From Massospora cicadina (Eukaryota > Entomophthoromycota > Entomophthoromycetes > Entomophthorales > Entomophthoraceae), in contig JAKSZP010018553.1 in the NCBI GenBank assembly GCA_022478985.1, positions 1-64,000 on the forward strand: 64,000 nt of DNA. Reading direction: 5' to 3'. A program made the position numbers and the translations under genes. Below, piece after piece: positions 23,248 through 35,323 of this stretch (positions within the stretch are counted from its first letter, which is position 1; every line of letters begins with the position of its first letter). The notes under the pieces were generated by a model. It saw nothing but the letters and a program-made list of their open reading frames with translations, was not told where the DNA came from and searched no databases.

Positions 23248-23830
23248 TCATGGGAATTTTACTGTGGAGTTGCCAATCTGCTTGTACAACTCACTATTCC
23301 GCTGGAAAGTATTGGCTCGCATTTCATTCAATGCCTTAATGACTTGGGGCGGCTCATCATCATACTTTCCGCTGAGCATTTTGTCATACATAATATCGCT
23401 CAGATCTGCCGTAACTGCAATGGTTGGTACCTCAACAAGCAATCATCATTCTGGTGTTTTACTCCTGGACGGTGAAGGATCTTGAAGTTTTAAGCCTGTA
23501 TTTTAAGAGTCCATCGGTCTAGACGACTCTCCAGCTCCTTAGGGTTCTACAACCAACGTAACAAGGCATTATCCGTTACAACTTTAAACCTTACACCATG
23601 CAGATATACTCTAAATTGCTTATATGCATAAATCACTGCAAAAAACTCTCAGTCACAGTGTAATTACGTTCATGGCTATTCAGGCTCCGGCTGCAGTACG
23701 CCACAGGGTGCTCCTCTCCTTCATCATCTTTTTGGGACAAAACTGCCCCTACAGCAGAAGGAGATGTATCCGTCTGTACAATAAATTCTATTTCTAAATT
23801 TTGAATAGTGAAGCACTGGCTCACTGGTCA
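23248..23830 (-). pseudogene. F2 copy G: RNase H and integrase linker
   Basis: Opens with EFIVQTDTSPSAVGAVLSQK, DDEGEEHPVAYCSRSLNSH and ERNYTV (23824-23633). A broken middle is followed by an intact 64-codon linker, TIAVTADLSDIMYDKMLSG and FQRNSELYKQIGNSTVKFP (23442-23248). The first RNase H Asp (QTD) is present. The same linker recurs in copies E and H. Confidence 0.85.
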
Positions 23831-24700
23831 ATGCAGTCTGAAGAGTATCAAAAGAGTGTTGACAGTGTTCCGTCCATACAAACGTGGCATCTTTTTTAAT
23901 AACTCAAACAGTGGACCTCCAATACAACTAAAGATAGGTATTAATTGGTGATAGTAGCCAACTATCCCTAAAACTACTTTTATATATCGCTTACTGCTTG
24001 GTATAGTCATCTTCCAAATGGCCTCCGCCTTAACTGGTTGGGGCCTCAGCCCTGTTGCATCAACTACAAAACCGAGGTACTATAGCTGATCCTTAAAAAA
24101 GTGTCATTTCCGAGGTTTTATTATGATGTTGGCCTCAGCCAACCGGCGGAATACCTCTTCCAAATGGTTAAGGTTCTCAGAAAATGTGCAGGAGAAAACG
24201 TTAATATCATCAAGGTATAAAAGAACGCATGACAGCTTCAAGTTGCCAAGGATAGTGTCCATCGCACGTTGGAAGGTAGCTGGGGCATTACACAACCCTT
24301 GTGGCATATGTGTTGGTTGAAAAACCCTTTTGATGTGATAATGGCGCATTTTTCTTGTTCCGCCATAGGTAATTCGATCTGTCAATAGCTAAATATTAAG
24401 TTATTATGGAGAAGTAACGAGCTCCCCCAACTGGTCCAACGCATCATCAATTCATGGCAAAGGGTATGAGTCCTTTTTGTAATGCTGTTGAGCTTGTGGT
24501 AGTCTATCACTACCCAGTTATTACCATACTTTTTTTTGACAATTAGGACAGGGAAGCCCAAGGGTCCTTCAATGGTTCAAGCATACCTTTCGCCAACAGT
24601 TTGTCAATTTCTGCTGTGACTACTTCTTCCTTTGCTCTAGATCGGCGGATTGGCTGAGATCTGATGGGGAATGATCCCCAGTGTCCACCTGGTGGGCCAC
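23831..24700 (-). pseudogene. F2 copy G: reverse transcriptase
   Basis: A 93-codon stretch (24385-24104) carries MPQGLCNAPATFQRAMDTI and LLYLDDINVFSCTF with an intact YLDD. The thumb (24100-23990) and connection (RYIKVVLGIVGYYHQLIPIF at 24010-23828) follow in other frames. The N-terminal fingers near 24690-24400 are recognisable (KLLAKGML, VLIVKKKYGNN). At least three frame changes are needed. Confidence 0.85.
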
Positions 24701-25640
24701 TCCTCAGGCGCACCCTAAATCATTATCATCGACTGTAAAGATCTCTTTGTATTTTTGAAATAAGGCTTCCTCTCAATCTTTCTGATCTTTTTTAGCCCCA
24801 TTAAATTTTCATGCACTACAACGGCCATTACGCCAGGCTGTGTTTTAACAGGCAGAACAAAGTCATCCAACGAACCAAACTCATGAATCCTGAGGACCTC
24901 CTCAACTGGAATGAAATGTAGGAATGCAACTACTTGGTGTCAGCTTTTTGTATTGGCTTGTCCTGAAGATTTGCTACCAGGACCTTGATCTCCCCATGCC
25001 CCAGGTGTATAATGCCAGGGGCCACGTGGGGCTCAACCTGTGATTGTTGATAGGTCCCAATGACCTCCCCATATAGCCCAGCAGGCACTTCCACCTCTAA
25101 CTCAGTGCTTATGATTGCTTGGCGGCCAGAGGGAATAGATATAGAGCCAGCGGCTCTAAGCGGTAGCCCTTGATATTCATTATTTTGATGGGGAAGAGCC
25201 CAAGTCTTGCTCTTTAGTCAATGATAGCGAACTGCAACCACTCCATCACTGTACACAAGGTTAATGTGACTCATGTGTACCAGATCATTTGGCATTCCGC
25301 TGGAAGTGAAGTAGATTGAGATCCGCTGCCCCATAATTTCAAATTTCTCTGCAGTCATATCAAAACAGCCCCAAAGTGGCGCATAAAAGTGGTTCTGATT
25401 AACAGGTCATAGTTTTTGTTTGGTAACACTATAGCTGGGGTTACAATGACAATCGACCCAAACTGCAAGGGTAGCATGCTATATGCTCCTTCAAAGAACG
25501 TGCTCTCTGCGCCTGCAGTCCCATACATAATATGATGCTCCACATCAAACTTTAATGCCAGCTTCGACAACAACTTCATGGATACTATGTTGATTGGAGC
25601 ACCAGTATCAATTATTGCACGAACTTGTGTTTTTTCTATG
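24701..25640 (-). pseudogene. F2 copy G: protease and linker
   Basis: DTGA lies at 25609-25598 (AIIDTGAPINIVSMKLLS), followed by an open 74-codon run (25579-25355) through YGTAGAESTFFEGAYSMLP and LLIRTTFMRHFGAV. The latter corresponds to the ILG-type second motif of retropepsins, with G to R. Then come linker pieces to KEIFTVDDNDLGC near 24730. The aspartate is kept. Confidence 0.85.
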
Positions 25641-27075
25641 ACAGTATCACATTAAGCACACTCAGAGTAAGATGCATATGATTGTTTTAAGACATGAACA
25701 TTTAACGGATCTTTTTTCTAAGGAAGCTAATAATACCCTTCCCCAATTTAGGGTATTATTTTAACAATAGCGTCCACAGGGAGGGCCACGCTTACTCCTT
25801 TCAAAAGAAGCGCATCAGCTATTGGATCTGGTTCATCAGTAGAAGGGTGATTGAACATTTGACAAGCATAAGGATTTGGCTGTTCCTGAGAGTTTGATTC
25901 CTCCATCTCCATGAATTGCATTTGTGTCAGCACATTCACCCTTTCAACCGGTTGCTGATATAAGAAGGCGTCTTCATACTCAGGAGCTTCCACTGAAGGT
26001 ACAGTAATAGGTTCTGGTAGGACGTTTTAAGTCAGAATAGCAGAGGTAGAGAGTCCCATCTCTACTCCGCTCTGACTTTTCCCTGGTGGTACTGCTCCTG
26101 CGTTGGGTACTGACCCCGATGATTATGACAACTTCTAGCCAGGTGCCCAGGGTGACCACACGAAAAGCAATTAATCCCATAAGACCTACGACCTTAATTG
26201 TTATAAAAGAAACCACCCCAAGGGTTGGGCTGGGATCAAACAGTGTATCCTGGCCCCTCCTGATAGGCGAACTGCTGTTGGCAACTTGGTTAAAAGTGAG
26301 GCTTGTAATGATAATAAGGTACATAGATGCCAACTGGATGCTGAAAAGGGAGGGATGATTCCTCCGGATAAAAAAGCTAGCAGAGGAGGCGCTAGGTTTC
26401 CACTCTATATTGGGTGGAGGGAAGGTAGCGAATGGATGGCGTAAAATTTGAATAAATTTAAGCAAGGATACGTTAACCTCTAAATATGGAGCCAAGGCAT
26501 TATAAAGCTCACGATATGGGTTTACTGGAGTGGTCAACGCTATGCATATGTCACATTCAGATAAATATCCTTCCCCAATTAACACATGGGCTTCTGCTGA
26601 GAAATGATCAGCAAATGCAGTGAGGGTCTCATTATGTTGAAACCCAATGGTTAAAAACTCAGCCTTCCGTTGCATCATTATTAAAGTTCCTCCAAACAAC
26701 CACAGCACAGTATCCTTCACTTTTTGATAGGTAACGGAACTGTTGGATAGATACCAATTAACTTGGTTAGCGCTTCCAACGTCCATGGTGGACATTAATA
26801 ATTTAGCTATCCACCAATCTGAAGCTCCTTCTACTGCAAACTATAATCGTTTAAATAATCTATGAATATTTACATTGCAATCAAATGAAGGCAGCTTGTC
26901 AATACAACGTTCTTTCAAAAACTCATTTTTCCATTTAAGCACAGCGTCCAGGGCAATCTTGAGTTCTGTATATTCAACAGGTGCGTGTGTTGAGAGAATT
27001 TCATAGTAAAGCAAGCTGGATATGACATGACTAGCAACTGAGAGCGCTTATCAGTATATGTGATTGGTCAATGGG
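25641..27075 (-). pseudogene. F2 copy G: gag with zinc knuckle
   Basis: A 271-codon open run (26795-25980) covers the capsid-like region (SANQVNWYLSNSSVTYQKV, AEFLTIGFQHNETLTAFAD, EAHVLIGEGYLSECDICIA). In a second frame the complement of 26128-26169 reads CFSCGHPGHLARSC, a perfect CX2CX4HX4C knuckle. Near 25990-25750 follows the spacer before protease (YQQPVERVNVLTQ, PYACQMFNHPSTDEPDP). The N-terminal part near 27000-26830 is broken. Confidence 0.85.
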
Positions 27076-27094
27076 CCCCCTGTAGTGAGCACCA
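27076..27094 (-). promoter_or_regulatory. Primer-binding site, copy G
   Basis: Minus strand TGGTGCTCACTACAGGGGG, one base from the end of the 5' LTR. Identical to that of F1 copy B. Confidence 0.8.
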
Positions 27095-27095
27095 C

Positions 27096-27592
27096 TGTTA
27101 TATAATTGGCGTTGTCAATGAGATACGCCATAAATGATTTGCACAGGTTTTGACCCACTGAGCAATAGGACCAACGATATGGGGATCGTTGACCCTGAAA
27201 CAACAGAAATAAACTTAACTTTATTAATAATATGGAGCAATTGCCCCAATATATTTCTTTATTAATTATATTAAATACAGCTGATCCTCGCTGTTTTGTC
27301 AGCTCTACACTAATAACAACCTACCTCCCTCAATCATCTCATCCCGCTTGTATTGTAGCAACTTTGGATGGTACCGCTTTCATGGCTTAGTAATTCACTT
27401 CGCCATATCTCATTGGTTCCTTCAATTTTCATTCGTTAATCATGATCACCCAATTTGGCCGATTTCCCAATAACCCAATATCGCCTCATTTCAAGGCGCT
27501 TGAATTAATCATACTCATAACAATTTGGCAGATTTCATTCGTTCCACTATATTGAATCAGGGCTTATTTCTAGTCATATTGGAATCGTGACA
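27096..27592 (-). repeat. F2 copy G 5' LTR
   Basis: 497 bp, aligned with 21667-22167. It carries the conserved hairpin CGCCTCATTTCAAGGCG near 27483. The primer site lies at its low side, which marks it as the 5' LTR of a minus element. Confidence 0.9.
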
Positions 27593-29000
27593 AAGTACAT
27601 TCAAAGTAAGATACATCTTGACTGTTTATGACATGGACATTTATGGCGTCTTTGTTTCCAAGAAAACCCACAATCCCTTTACCAATCCGGGGGTATTGTT
27701 TAAAATTATTGTTGACTGTAAGAGCGATATTTTTTGCTTGCAAGGAGGGTGCATCAGAGGAGGAGTCTAACTTTTCAGGTGAAACTTGGTAAAACATCTG
27801 GCAAGCATATGGTTTGACCTGCATATGAGACCCCTCTCCCACCATAGCCGCAGACAATACTCATGTCAAAATATTCACCCCTCCAACTGGTTGCTGATAT
27901 AATACTGACTCATTGGGCAAGGGAGCTTCCATTGAACATTCTCAGGTGGGTTCAGGTGGGACGTTTGGGTTTGATAAAGTGTAGATAGAGAGTCCCATCT
28001 CTACTCCACTCTGACTTTTCCCTGGCAGTACTGTTCTGACTGTACGCAAGAGACCTGTTGATTAGGGCACTATTGGTCCATGTGCCCTTGTCAACTGCAT
28101 TTGAAACAGCTGACCCTATAGGTCCCAAAATCCCAATTAATGCAAAACAAGCTGCGTTGAGAGTTGGGCTGGACGTGATAAGTGGAAACAGGGGTAGGGC
28201 GATAGTTGGGATGATGACAATAAAAAGGTATGGGGCGGATGTTTAACTGCTGCTGGTAGCTTGGTGGAATATAAACTGGACTAGCAGAGTTCCCCAAGAA
28301 AGATGATTTGGCAGTTATAGCAGGATGATTCCACTTGGTATTAGGTGGAGAGAAGTTGACGGATATATGGTGCAAAAACTGAATAGTTTTAAGCAATGGT
28401 ACATCTTCATCCAACAGTGAGGCCATAACGTTATGTAACTCATGGTATGGCTTTATAGCAGAAGTCATCACAATACACACGTCTGATTCGGATAAAATTC
28501 CAGCCCCAATTAGCATGTGAGCTTCCACCATACATCGCTCAGCAAATGTGATTAGGGTCTCATTCTGCTGAAACTTGATGGTCAAAAATTCGGCCTTCTG
28601 CTGTGACATCTTTGCAGTTCTGCTGAACAACCACAGCACCATCTTTTTGACTTCTTGGTATGTAATGGAACTGCCAGAAAGGTAAAGGATGACTTAATCA
28701 GCACCTATGACATCCAAGGTAGAAATCAACAGTTTTACTCTTTGTTGATCTGAAACACCTTCAGTTGCAATTTTAAATCGCTTAAAGAACCCATGAATAT
28801 TCCCTTCTCAATCAAATGGGGGCAGCTTATTGCATCAAACCTCCTGGAGAAGCTCACTTTGTTTTTTCAGCACAGTGTCCAAATCTAGTTTCAGTTCCGC
28901 ATAGGCAACTGAACCAGAGTGATGAGTAGAATTTTTATCAACGCAACATTGATGTGACAGCTAGCAACTGAGTTTTTATCATTTATAATTGATCAATGGG
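27593..29000 (-). pseudogene. F2 copy F: gag and gag-protease spacer
   Basis: Continuation of copy F above the G insertion. An open run at 28642-28091 encodes the capsid-like block (AEFLTIKFQQNETLITFAER, EAHMLIGAGILSESDVCIV, SPVYIPPSYQQQLNIRP). The part near 28130-28090 holds a damaged knuckle (GTYRVSCFKCS, then a shift). The spacer SHMQVKPYACQMFYQVSPEK lies at 27857-27593. N-terminal gag up to 29000 is frame-broken. Confidence 0.85.
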
Positions 29001-29019
29001 CCCCCTGTAGTGAGAACCA
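29001..29019 (-). promoter_or_regulatory. Primer-binding site, copy F
   Basis: TGGTTCTCACTACAGGGGG on the minus strand, one mismatch from copies G and E. It abuts the 5' LTR. Confidence 0.75.
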
Positions 29020-29020
29020 C

Positions 29021-29515
29021 TGTTATAAAATTAGCGGTATTCAATAGATACGCCAGAGGAATTTGCACAGGGTTTGCCCCACTAAGCAATCAGGACCAAT
29101 GATATGATGATTGTTGCCCTCGAAACAACAGAATAAGCTTTTCAAATAGATACGAAGCACTAGCTCCCACACTCTCTTTTATTTAATATACTTAATACCG
29201 CGGATTCTTCAAATTCTGCTTACTCTAAACTTAATTAACAACCACCTTTCTTGATCATCTCATCTCGCCTATATTGTAGCACCTTTGATGCTACTGCTTC
29301 TATGGCTTAGTAATTTAAACCCCCATATCTCATTGGTTCCTTCAATTTCCATTCGTTAATCATGATCACCCAATTTGGCCGATTTCCCAATAACCCAATA
29401 TTGCCTCAATTTGAGGCGCTCAAATTACCATTACTCATATTAAATCTAGATGGATTCCATATGTTCCGCCCTATTGACCTAGGGCTTATCATCCAGTCAT
29501 ATTGGAATCACAACA
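29021..29515 (-). repeat. F2 copy F 5' LTR
   Basis: 495 bp, the same length as the partner at 17683. It ends in the plus strand with GGAATCACAACA, then the AACGG duplication. Confidence 0.9.
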
Positions 29516-29990
29516 AACGGTTTGCCCCAGTTGGCAGGGGCCCTATGACATAAATAGAAACTGTATGATGAGCAAAATGCAGTTTCACCAACCGATATGA
29601 AGTCTTCTGGAAGACCAGCTTTTCCACCTGGCACTGGTGGCAGTAGGAAATCGTCTCAAGCACTTTTAAAGTTCATGCATTCCCAATTATACTGAGGCCA
29701 CAACATTTCCAATGTCTTGCGCACTCCACCATGTCTGACTGCCTTATGTGAACTCATAATAGTGTTTGACTGTGTCAAGAGTCACAGAAAGTTCACTATA
29801 AAATCACCAATCTGTTTGTCAGCTCACTGTTCCATTGGAAGGTATTAGCCCACATCTCATTTAATGCTTATATCACTCACAGCAGTTTGTTGTCATATAT
29901 GCCGCTGAGCACTTTGTCATACATCACATTGCTGAGATCTTCTGTAACGGCAATTGTTGGTAATCTTGATAAGCAATCTAAATTTAGAAG
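29516..29990 (-). pseudogene. F2 copy E: integrase N-terminal part
   Basis: Minus strand from 29990: linker remnants (MYDKVLSGIYD, FQWNSEL), the HHCC region (HKAVRHGGVRKTLEML, YNWECMNFKSA, CHQCQVEKLVFQK) and HTVSIYVIGPLPTGANR. The first catalytic Asp is changed to Tyr in SIYV. Joins in sense to 17682 across copy F. Confidence 0.8.
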
Positions 29991-31150
29991 TTTAGTCCAG
30001 GTTGGTGAAGGATCTCAAAGTTGTAATCTGTAGTTTGAGAGCCCATTGGACTAGATGTCCTTCAGGCTTTCTGATATTCTGCAATTAGCTTAATGAGGCA
30101 AGTTCCATTACAACTTTGACCTTTACCCATTCTAATATACCCTGAATTTCTTAATAGTAAATAATCACTAAGCACTCCCGCTTGGTCACAGTGTAGTTGC
30201 ATGACAAGATCAAGCTATGAATACAGTTTGCAACTGGGTGCCCCTCCTTTCGTCGTCTTGTTGGGATAGAACCTCCCAACGGCAGAAAGGGACAAATCTT
30301 TCTGTACAATAACTCCTTATCAAAATTTGGGTAGCGTAGCACTGGTGCATTGATTAATGCTGTCCAATGTATATCAAAGGAGGGTTGCTGGCATTCCGTC
30401 CATTTAAGCACAGCATCCTTTTTAACAACTCAAATAGTGGTTCTCCAATAAAACTAAAGTTCAAATAAGAGTCATTAGTAGCCAATCATCCTTAGGATAC
30501 TTGTATGTCCCACTTAATGGTCGGCTGAGCCATTTTTTGAATAGCATCCACCTTGCCAATTGAGGTTATAGCCTCTTTGCATCTACCACAAACCCAAATT
30601 ACTTTAGTTGGTCCTTGAAGAAGTGACATTTGCGGGGCTTAATCTTGAAGTTGGCCTCAGCAAGCTGGTGGAATACCTCCTCTAGATGGGTAAGGTGCTC
30701 AGAAAACGTACATGAAAAAACTTTGATTTTGTTGAGTTACATGAAAATGCATAACAACCTCAAGTCACCAAAGAGGTATCCATCGCCTGTTGGAACATGA
30801 CCAGGGCGTTACACAGCCCTTGAGGCATATGGGCCAGTTGTAAAAACTCCTTGGATGTGATAATGATGCATTTCTCCGGTTCAACCATGGGCAACTCAAT
30901 ATCAAATCCATCTTTAATAAGTAATGGGCTCCTCACAACCAATCCTATGCATTATTGATTTCACGGGAAGGGATACAAGTCCTTCTTAGTGATACTGTTG
31001 AGCTTCTAGTAGTCTATTACCACCCAGTTGGTACCATCGTTCTTCTTTACAATTAGAATGGGTGAATCTCACGGACTCTTTGAGGGTTTGATCATCCCTT
31101 ACTCCAATATCGTTTTGATCTTTTCTGTCACTACTTCCTAAGATGCCCTC
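29991..31150 (-). pseudogene. F2 copy E: reverse transcriptase and RNase H
   Basis: RT fingers near 31140-30960 (KNDGTNWVVIDY, KLNSITKKDLYP), MPQGLCNALVMFQQAMDT at 30840, an active site degraded to stop-Leu-Asn-Lys near 30735, thumb near 30690-30600 and an RNase H stretch at 30411-30151 (LRYPNFDKELLYRK, NYTVTKRECLVIIYY). Stops and frame changes are frequent throughout. Confidence 0.8.
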
Positions 31151-32180
31151 AATTTGTGGATTAGCTGTGACCTAATTGGAGGGGGATCTCCAGTGTCCAA
31201 CCAATGGATCACCCCCAAGCGCACCCTAAATCTTGGTTGTCAACAGCAAAAATCTCTTTTTATTTTTGAAATAAAGCTATCGCTTGATCCTTCTGTGCTT
31301 CCAATAACTTTATTAATTCATCACGTGGTACCACCGCTATTTCACTGGGCTGTGGACTGAAGGGTAGACCAAATTCATCCAGCAACCCAAACTTATGAGC
31401 CTAAAGGACCTACTCAACAATGGTCAAGTGTAAATAAGCCACTATTTGATGTCAGAGGATCTGTAGTGGTTCTCTTTGTAGGTTCACTAGTAAAATCTGG
31501 ATTACTTGGTGTCCTAAAAGAATAATTTCTGGAGTCACATGGGTTTCAAGCTGCAATTGCTGATAAGGCCCAATGACCTCCCCATAGAGCTCAATTGGCA
31601 TTTCCATCACTAAATCAGTGTTTACTATAACTTGGCGTAGGAGGGGATGGATACAGATCCAGAAGCTCTGAGAGGCAGCCCCTAATGTTTATATATCTGC
31701 CGGGGGAGGGCCCAGGTCCTCTTTTTTAATTGATGATAACGCACCAGAATCACCCCATCACTATAGGCAAGGTTGATATGTCCATTTACTCCGAGTCCTT
31801 TAGCACCCACTTTAGGTAAAATAAATTTGGATCCACTACCCCAAAATATTGAAGGTCTCCTCCATCATGTCAATGACAGCATCAAAAATTCTCATGAAAA
31901 TAGACTTAATTAGCAGGTCATAGTTATATTTGGTAACAGTATTGCCAGAGGTACAACAACAATTGATCCAAACGACAAAGGTAGTGCACTATACGCTCCC
32001 TCAGAGACTTTGCTTTCTGTTTCAGCGGTCCCATACACCATTTGATGGTCTACATCAGGTTGTAGCGTCAACTTTGCCACTAACTTAGTGGAAACTATGT
32101 TGACCAAGGCGCCTGTATCTATTATAACGCGGACACATATGTTTGCTACAAAAATGTCACAGTATGTACATTCAAAATAA
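31151..32180 (-). pseudogene. F2 copy E: protease and linker
   Basis: DTGA at 32119-32108 (IIDTGALVNIVSTKLVAK) leads into an open run at 32107-31910 (LTLQPDVDHQMVYGTAETES, EGAYSALPLSFGSIVVVPLA). The linker MEMPIELYGEVIGPYQQLQL lies near 31610-31550, and the end KEIFAVDNQDLGCAWG near 31240. The protease aspartate is intact. Confidence 0.8.
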
Positions 32181-33328
32181 GAATAATGTTGACTGTTTAA
32201 TATGTGGACATTTAAAGGACCCCTTTTCCAAGGAAGCTCATAATCCCTTCACTGACTTTAGGGTACTCTTTAGCAATAGCTTCTACTAAAAGGGCAACGT
32301 TTACTCCTCTCAGGTAAGGCGCATCTGCAGATGATTCCAGATCATCTGAAGATTTTTTTTCAAACATTTGACAGTCATAAGGCTTTGGTTGCTCTTGGGG
32401 TCCTTCTTACGCTGTGACCTTACTTGTTCTTGTTTCAGTACATTCACTAATCCAACTGGCTGCTAATATAGGAAACGCATCATCATACTGGAGGACTTCC
32501 GTTGAATAAACTTAGATAGGTTCAGGTGGATCATTTAGGTTTGGGATAGCAAATGAAAGAGTCCCATATCTACTCCTCTCTGACTTTTCTATGGTAGTAC
32601 TGGTCCTGCTGTGCATAATGGACCTGACAATAGGAGCAACTCCATGCAAGCTGCCCAGGGTGACCGCTTTTGAAACAATTTACCCCATAGGGTTTGCATC
32701 CTTGGATTTCATAAGATAGGTAAGGCTGATAATCTGATTTTGGGCAATTGGTGTAACCAGGCCCAGGTCAATAGGTTTACTGCTTATGATCGGCTTAATT
32801 AGGCCCAGATCAGTAGTTGTGCTGTTGACAATTATCATAAGCAGGTCTGGGGGAGAAGTTGGACTGCTGGGGATGACTCGACCAAGGTCAATGTGTATAT
32901 AAGTCTGGGGGTTACTAGGCAAAATCTGAACAGGACAGAAGAATTTCCCTAAATGAGAAGATCCAGTAATGACAGTGGTATGTTCCGCTCTGTATTGGGT
33001 GGAGGAAAGGTAGCGGATAGTTGGCACAAAATCTGAACTTTGAGCATGGTTATGACATCCTCCAAAAAATTAGAGGCATGACATAGTAAAGCTCAAGGTT
33101 TGGCTTCACCGCAGAGTTCATTGTAATGCAAACATCAGATTTGGATAGAGTCCTCGCCCCAATTAACATGTGGGCTTCAACCATTAATCAGTCAGCAAAT
33201 GCGATGAGAGACTAATTACAATAAAACTCAATAGTTAAGAACTCAGCTTTCCACTGTGACATCTTTGCAGTACCACCAAACAACTGAAACATGGTATCCT
33301 TCGCTTCTTGGTACGTAACAAACTATTT
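32181..33328 (-). pseudogene. F2 copy E: gag, C-terminal part
   Basis: Corresponds to the capsid and nucleocapsid part of copy G gag. Complement of 32700-32640 reads GANPMGxNCFKSGHPGQLAWSC, a knuckle with its second Cys changed to Ser. A duplicated proline/isoleucine stretch follows (PIDLGLVTPIAQNQ, KPIISSKPIDLGL at 33027-32680). The frame is cut at 33328 by the F3 element and continues at 45818. Confidence 0.75.
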
Positions 33329-34187
33329 TGTCATGGTTGGAAAATGACATCATAGTTGGGACTAACATTAGAGACAAAGCTGCATGTCGGGAGGCCAAGA
33401 AGGTGAAGTTGGCAGGCCTCCTTGACCTCAAGCATGCCATAGACTAACGCTGGGTTAAGGCAAAATATGCCCAGTTTAGTCCTATGGATACATGAGAAGT
33501 TTGGCCCTGTATAAGAGCAGGAACATTAAAACGAACTAGATTTGCAATGGATAAGAATGGTTACTTCAGATTTTATATGACGGTGTCTTTATACCATTCA
33601 GTTTTCAAAAGTTCCAGCTCAGGTTGGCCAAACCTACGATTAATTACCTGGGTTCAGTCAATTACCTAGCATAGTGTATTGCCCAATGGAATTGTACGCC
33701 TATAGGTGCACCTCGGCTTAGACCCACTTCCTTCAATTAATTGTTTTCTAAATTCCCTTAATTTTCTCATGTCAAGTACAGTCTCTCCTGTTGGTTGACT
33801 TCCCTATAATAAACCCATTTTCTAGTACACCATTTTTATATATTTATGTTATCATGGACGATCCTGTTTGCAGACCTCTTTGTGGAGGTCACATGCTGCA
33901 TAAACTTTTAATTTTCACTCATGATAAAACTATCCGCCCATACACCGTTGGGCCGCCAAGATTCCCTTTAACCTAGGATGCCTATATCTTACCACTCCAT
34001 GCACCGCGTTGCTCCTTTTTGGTTACTCCCTCTCATGATAACCCTCCTCAACCTAAGTTACTATTGCTTAAGCAGCCTCTGCTGGGCTCTAGTAACCTTT
34101 GTACTAATTACTAGTTCCCTGGCGTGGGCCCTGTGCACCAAGCACTACAATTCTGGAAAAATTAGATTTATAGACACTATCCTTAAA
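33329..34187 (+). repeat. F3 5' LTR
   Basis: Begins TGTCATGGTTGGAAAATGACA, an inverted repeat TGTCAT/ATGACA at the very start. TATA-like CCTATAATAAACCC lies near 33803. An ORF starting ATGCCTATATCTTACC at 33978 encodes a two-helix hydrophobic peptide also open in the 3' LTR. Sequence after 34187 does not continue in the other LTR. Confidence 0.9.
33978..34187 (+). CDS. Hydrophobic ORF inside F3 5' LTR
   Basis: Reads MPISYHSMHRVAPFWLLPLM, then ITLLNLSYYCLSSLCWALV and TFVLITSSLAWALCTKHY, running on past the LTR to 34289. The twin in the 3' LTR (45600-45817, within the open run 45476-45826) is also open. Two predicted membrane-spanning stretches are visible, no known domain. Of nine substitutions I can count between the copies over this stretch, five are synonymous. 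It may be chance in a short LTR, or a translated leader peptide. Confidence 0.3.
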
Positions 34188-34891
34188 TTAGTCGACCAAC
34201 CACTTGATTTTATGTGCATGAAATTTGTTCTGTGTGGGGCTTTCACAAATGTGCAAATAAGTGTGCGCCAGCAGTTGCTTCAGCCGTGATAAGCCTCACC
34301 ACTGTTTTCTCTTTTTCCCAAAGGTTGGAGCATCTCAGCGTTATTTTTGCTGCCTCCAACTGGAAAGTACCCACCCTTTTTGCTCGTACCTGGTGGATAT
34401 TGACATTTTGTGGTCCAGAAGTTAAGATTCACCAACTTTCCACCAAAAATAATGAAATTGATTTAAATAAATGTTGTTTACTTTGGCACCACGTTTGGAT
34501 GGTGCCAGCAGAAGCCTTTAAGGTGGTCCTGGGGTGATGGCCTTGGATAATGTCAGACAACCCATTGCTGTAAGGGAGATAAGGTCATTCGGGATTAAAA
34601 ACGCATTTTATAACGAAAATACTATATATACCTCCAAACCATATTAACTCTCTTATGTCTCAGATAAGGAACCCACTCCTGTGTATCAAATTTACCCAGA
34701 GAACCCCCGTTTGACCTCTACCATGATCCTCAGCACTCAGGAGGTTGAAAAGGAACTAAGTTTACAATATGAGAATGTTTATGCCACTGCTGAAGATATG
34801 GTGGGATATATGGCCTCAGTAGTAAGAGTGGCCAATTATCCCTCACCATTTTATGATTCAAAAACATACCAGGGAGACATGTTAATGCCAG
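34188..34891 (+). pseudogene. F3 leader and gag remnant
   Basis: Follows the 5' LTR. A short open run at 34681-34932 (MYQIYPENPRLTSTM, TAEDMVGYMASVVRVANYPS) may be the end of gag. The region before it holds fragments only. No zinc knuckle is visible. Gag appears mostly deleted in this copy. Confidence 0.45.
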
Positions 34892-35323
34892 ATGAAGAGT
34901 TTGTTGGTGAAGTGCTGGCCTTTTGTGCTTAAAATAAAGACATTTGGATTATTTTCTACTGACTGCTACCCTTTAATCCCCTTTAAGAAGATCAACACCA
35001 CTATTTTGGTGGATACTGGAGCCTCTGATAATTTCATTGATCAAGAACTAGCCGACTACCTTGAGCTGAGTTACGTACCAAGTGGTATATTTAGAGGAGG
35101 GGCTTCCCAAGGTATTCCCACACTGCGAGTTTGGGGTTTAGTGGACTATCAAGTTGGCAACTATCATTTGTCTGACCACTTCCAAGCTATCAAAAACCTC
35201 TTGTACCACATTATTTTGGGTGTAGAGTGGTGGCGAAAGTATGATGTCAGGACTAACTTGAAAGAAAATACCCTATCCCTCACTTTGAAGAACGGTCTTA
35301 AAGTTGATGGTCCCTTTGGCTGA
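34892..35323 (+). pseudogene. F3 protease
   Basis: Open 143-codon run. Retropepsin site ILVDTGASDNFIDQELADYL has DTGA at 35012-35023 (residues 41-44). A later HIILGVEWWRKYDV is the ILG motif about 85 residues on. Spacing and motifs match Ty3/gypsy proteases. No stop falls inside, but it is detached from gag and RT by frame changes. Confidence 0.85.

Larger units (their letters stand above)
21667..27592 (-). mobile_element. F2 copy G, complete-layout Ty3/gypsy element
   Basis: LTRs 21667-22167 and 27096-27592. Flanking bases are CAGTA (21662-21666) and AAGTA (27593-27597), four of five alike. Rejoining the flanks restores the GTCACAGTA/GTACATTC context seen unbroken in copy E near 32155. It has gag, zinc knuckle, protease, RT, RNase H, integrase and purine tract in order, with internal stops. 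Confidence 0.9.
17683..29515 (-). mobile_element. F2 copy F, Ty3/gypsy element, split by copy G
   Basis: Both LTRs are present (17683-18177 and 29021-29515, each 495 bp), with a perfect AACGG duplication at 17678-17682 and 29516-29520. The target is the integrase frame of copy E. Order on the minus strand: 5' LTR, primer site, gag, [copy G], protease, RT, RNase H, integrase, purine tract, 3' LTR. All genes are disabled. Confidence 0.9.

Noticed and set aside
26086..26358. Plus ORF of 90 codons in copy G
   Set aside because: Antisense of the gag nucleocapsid region.
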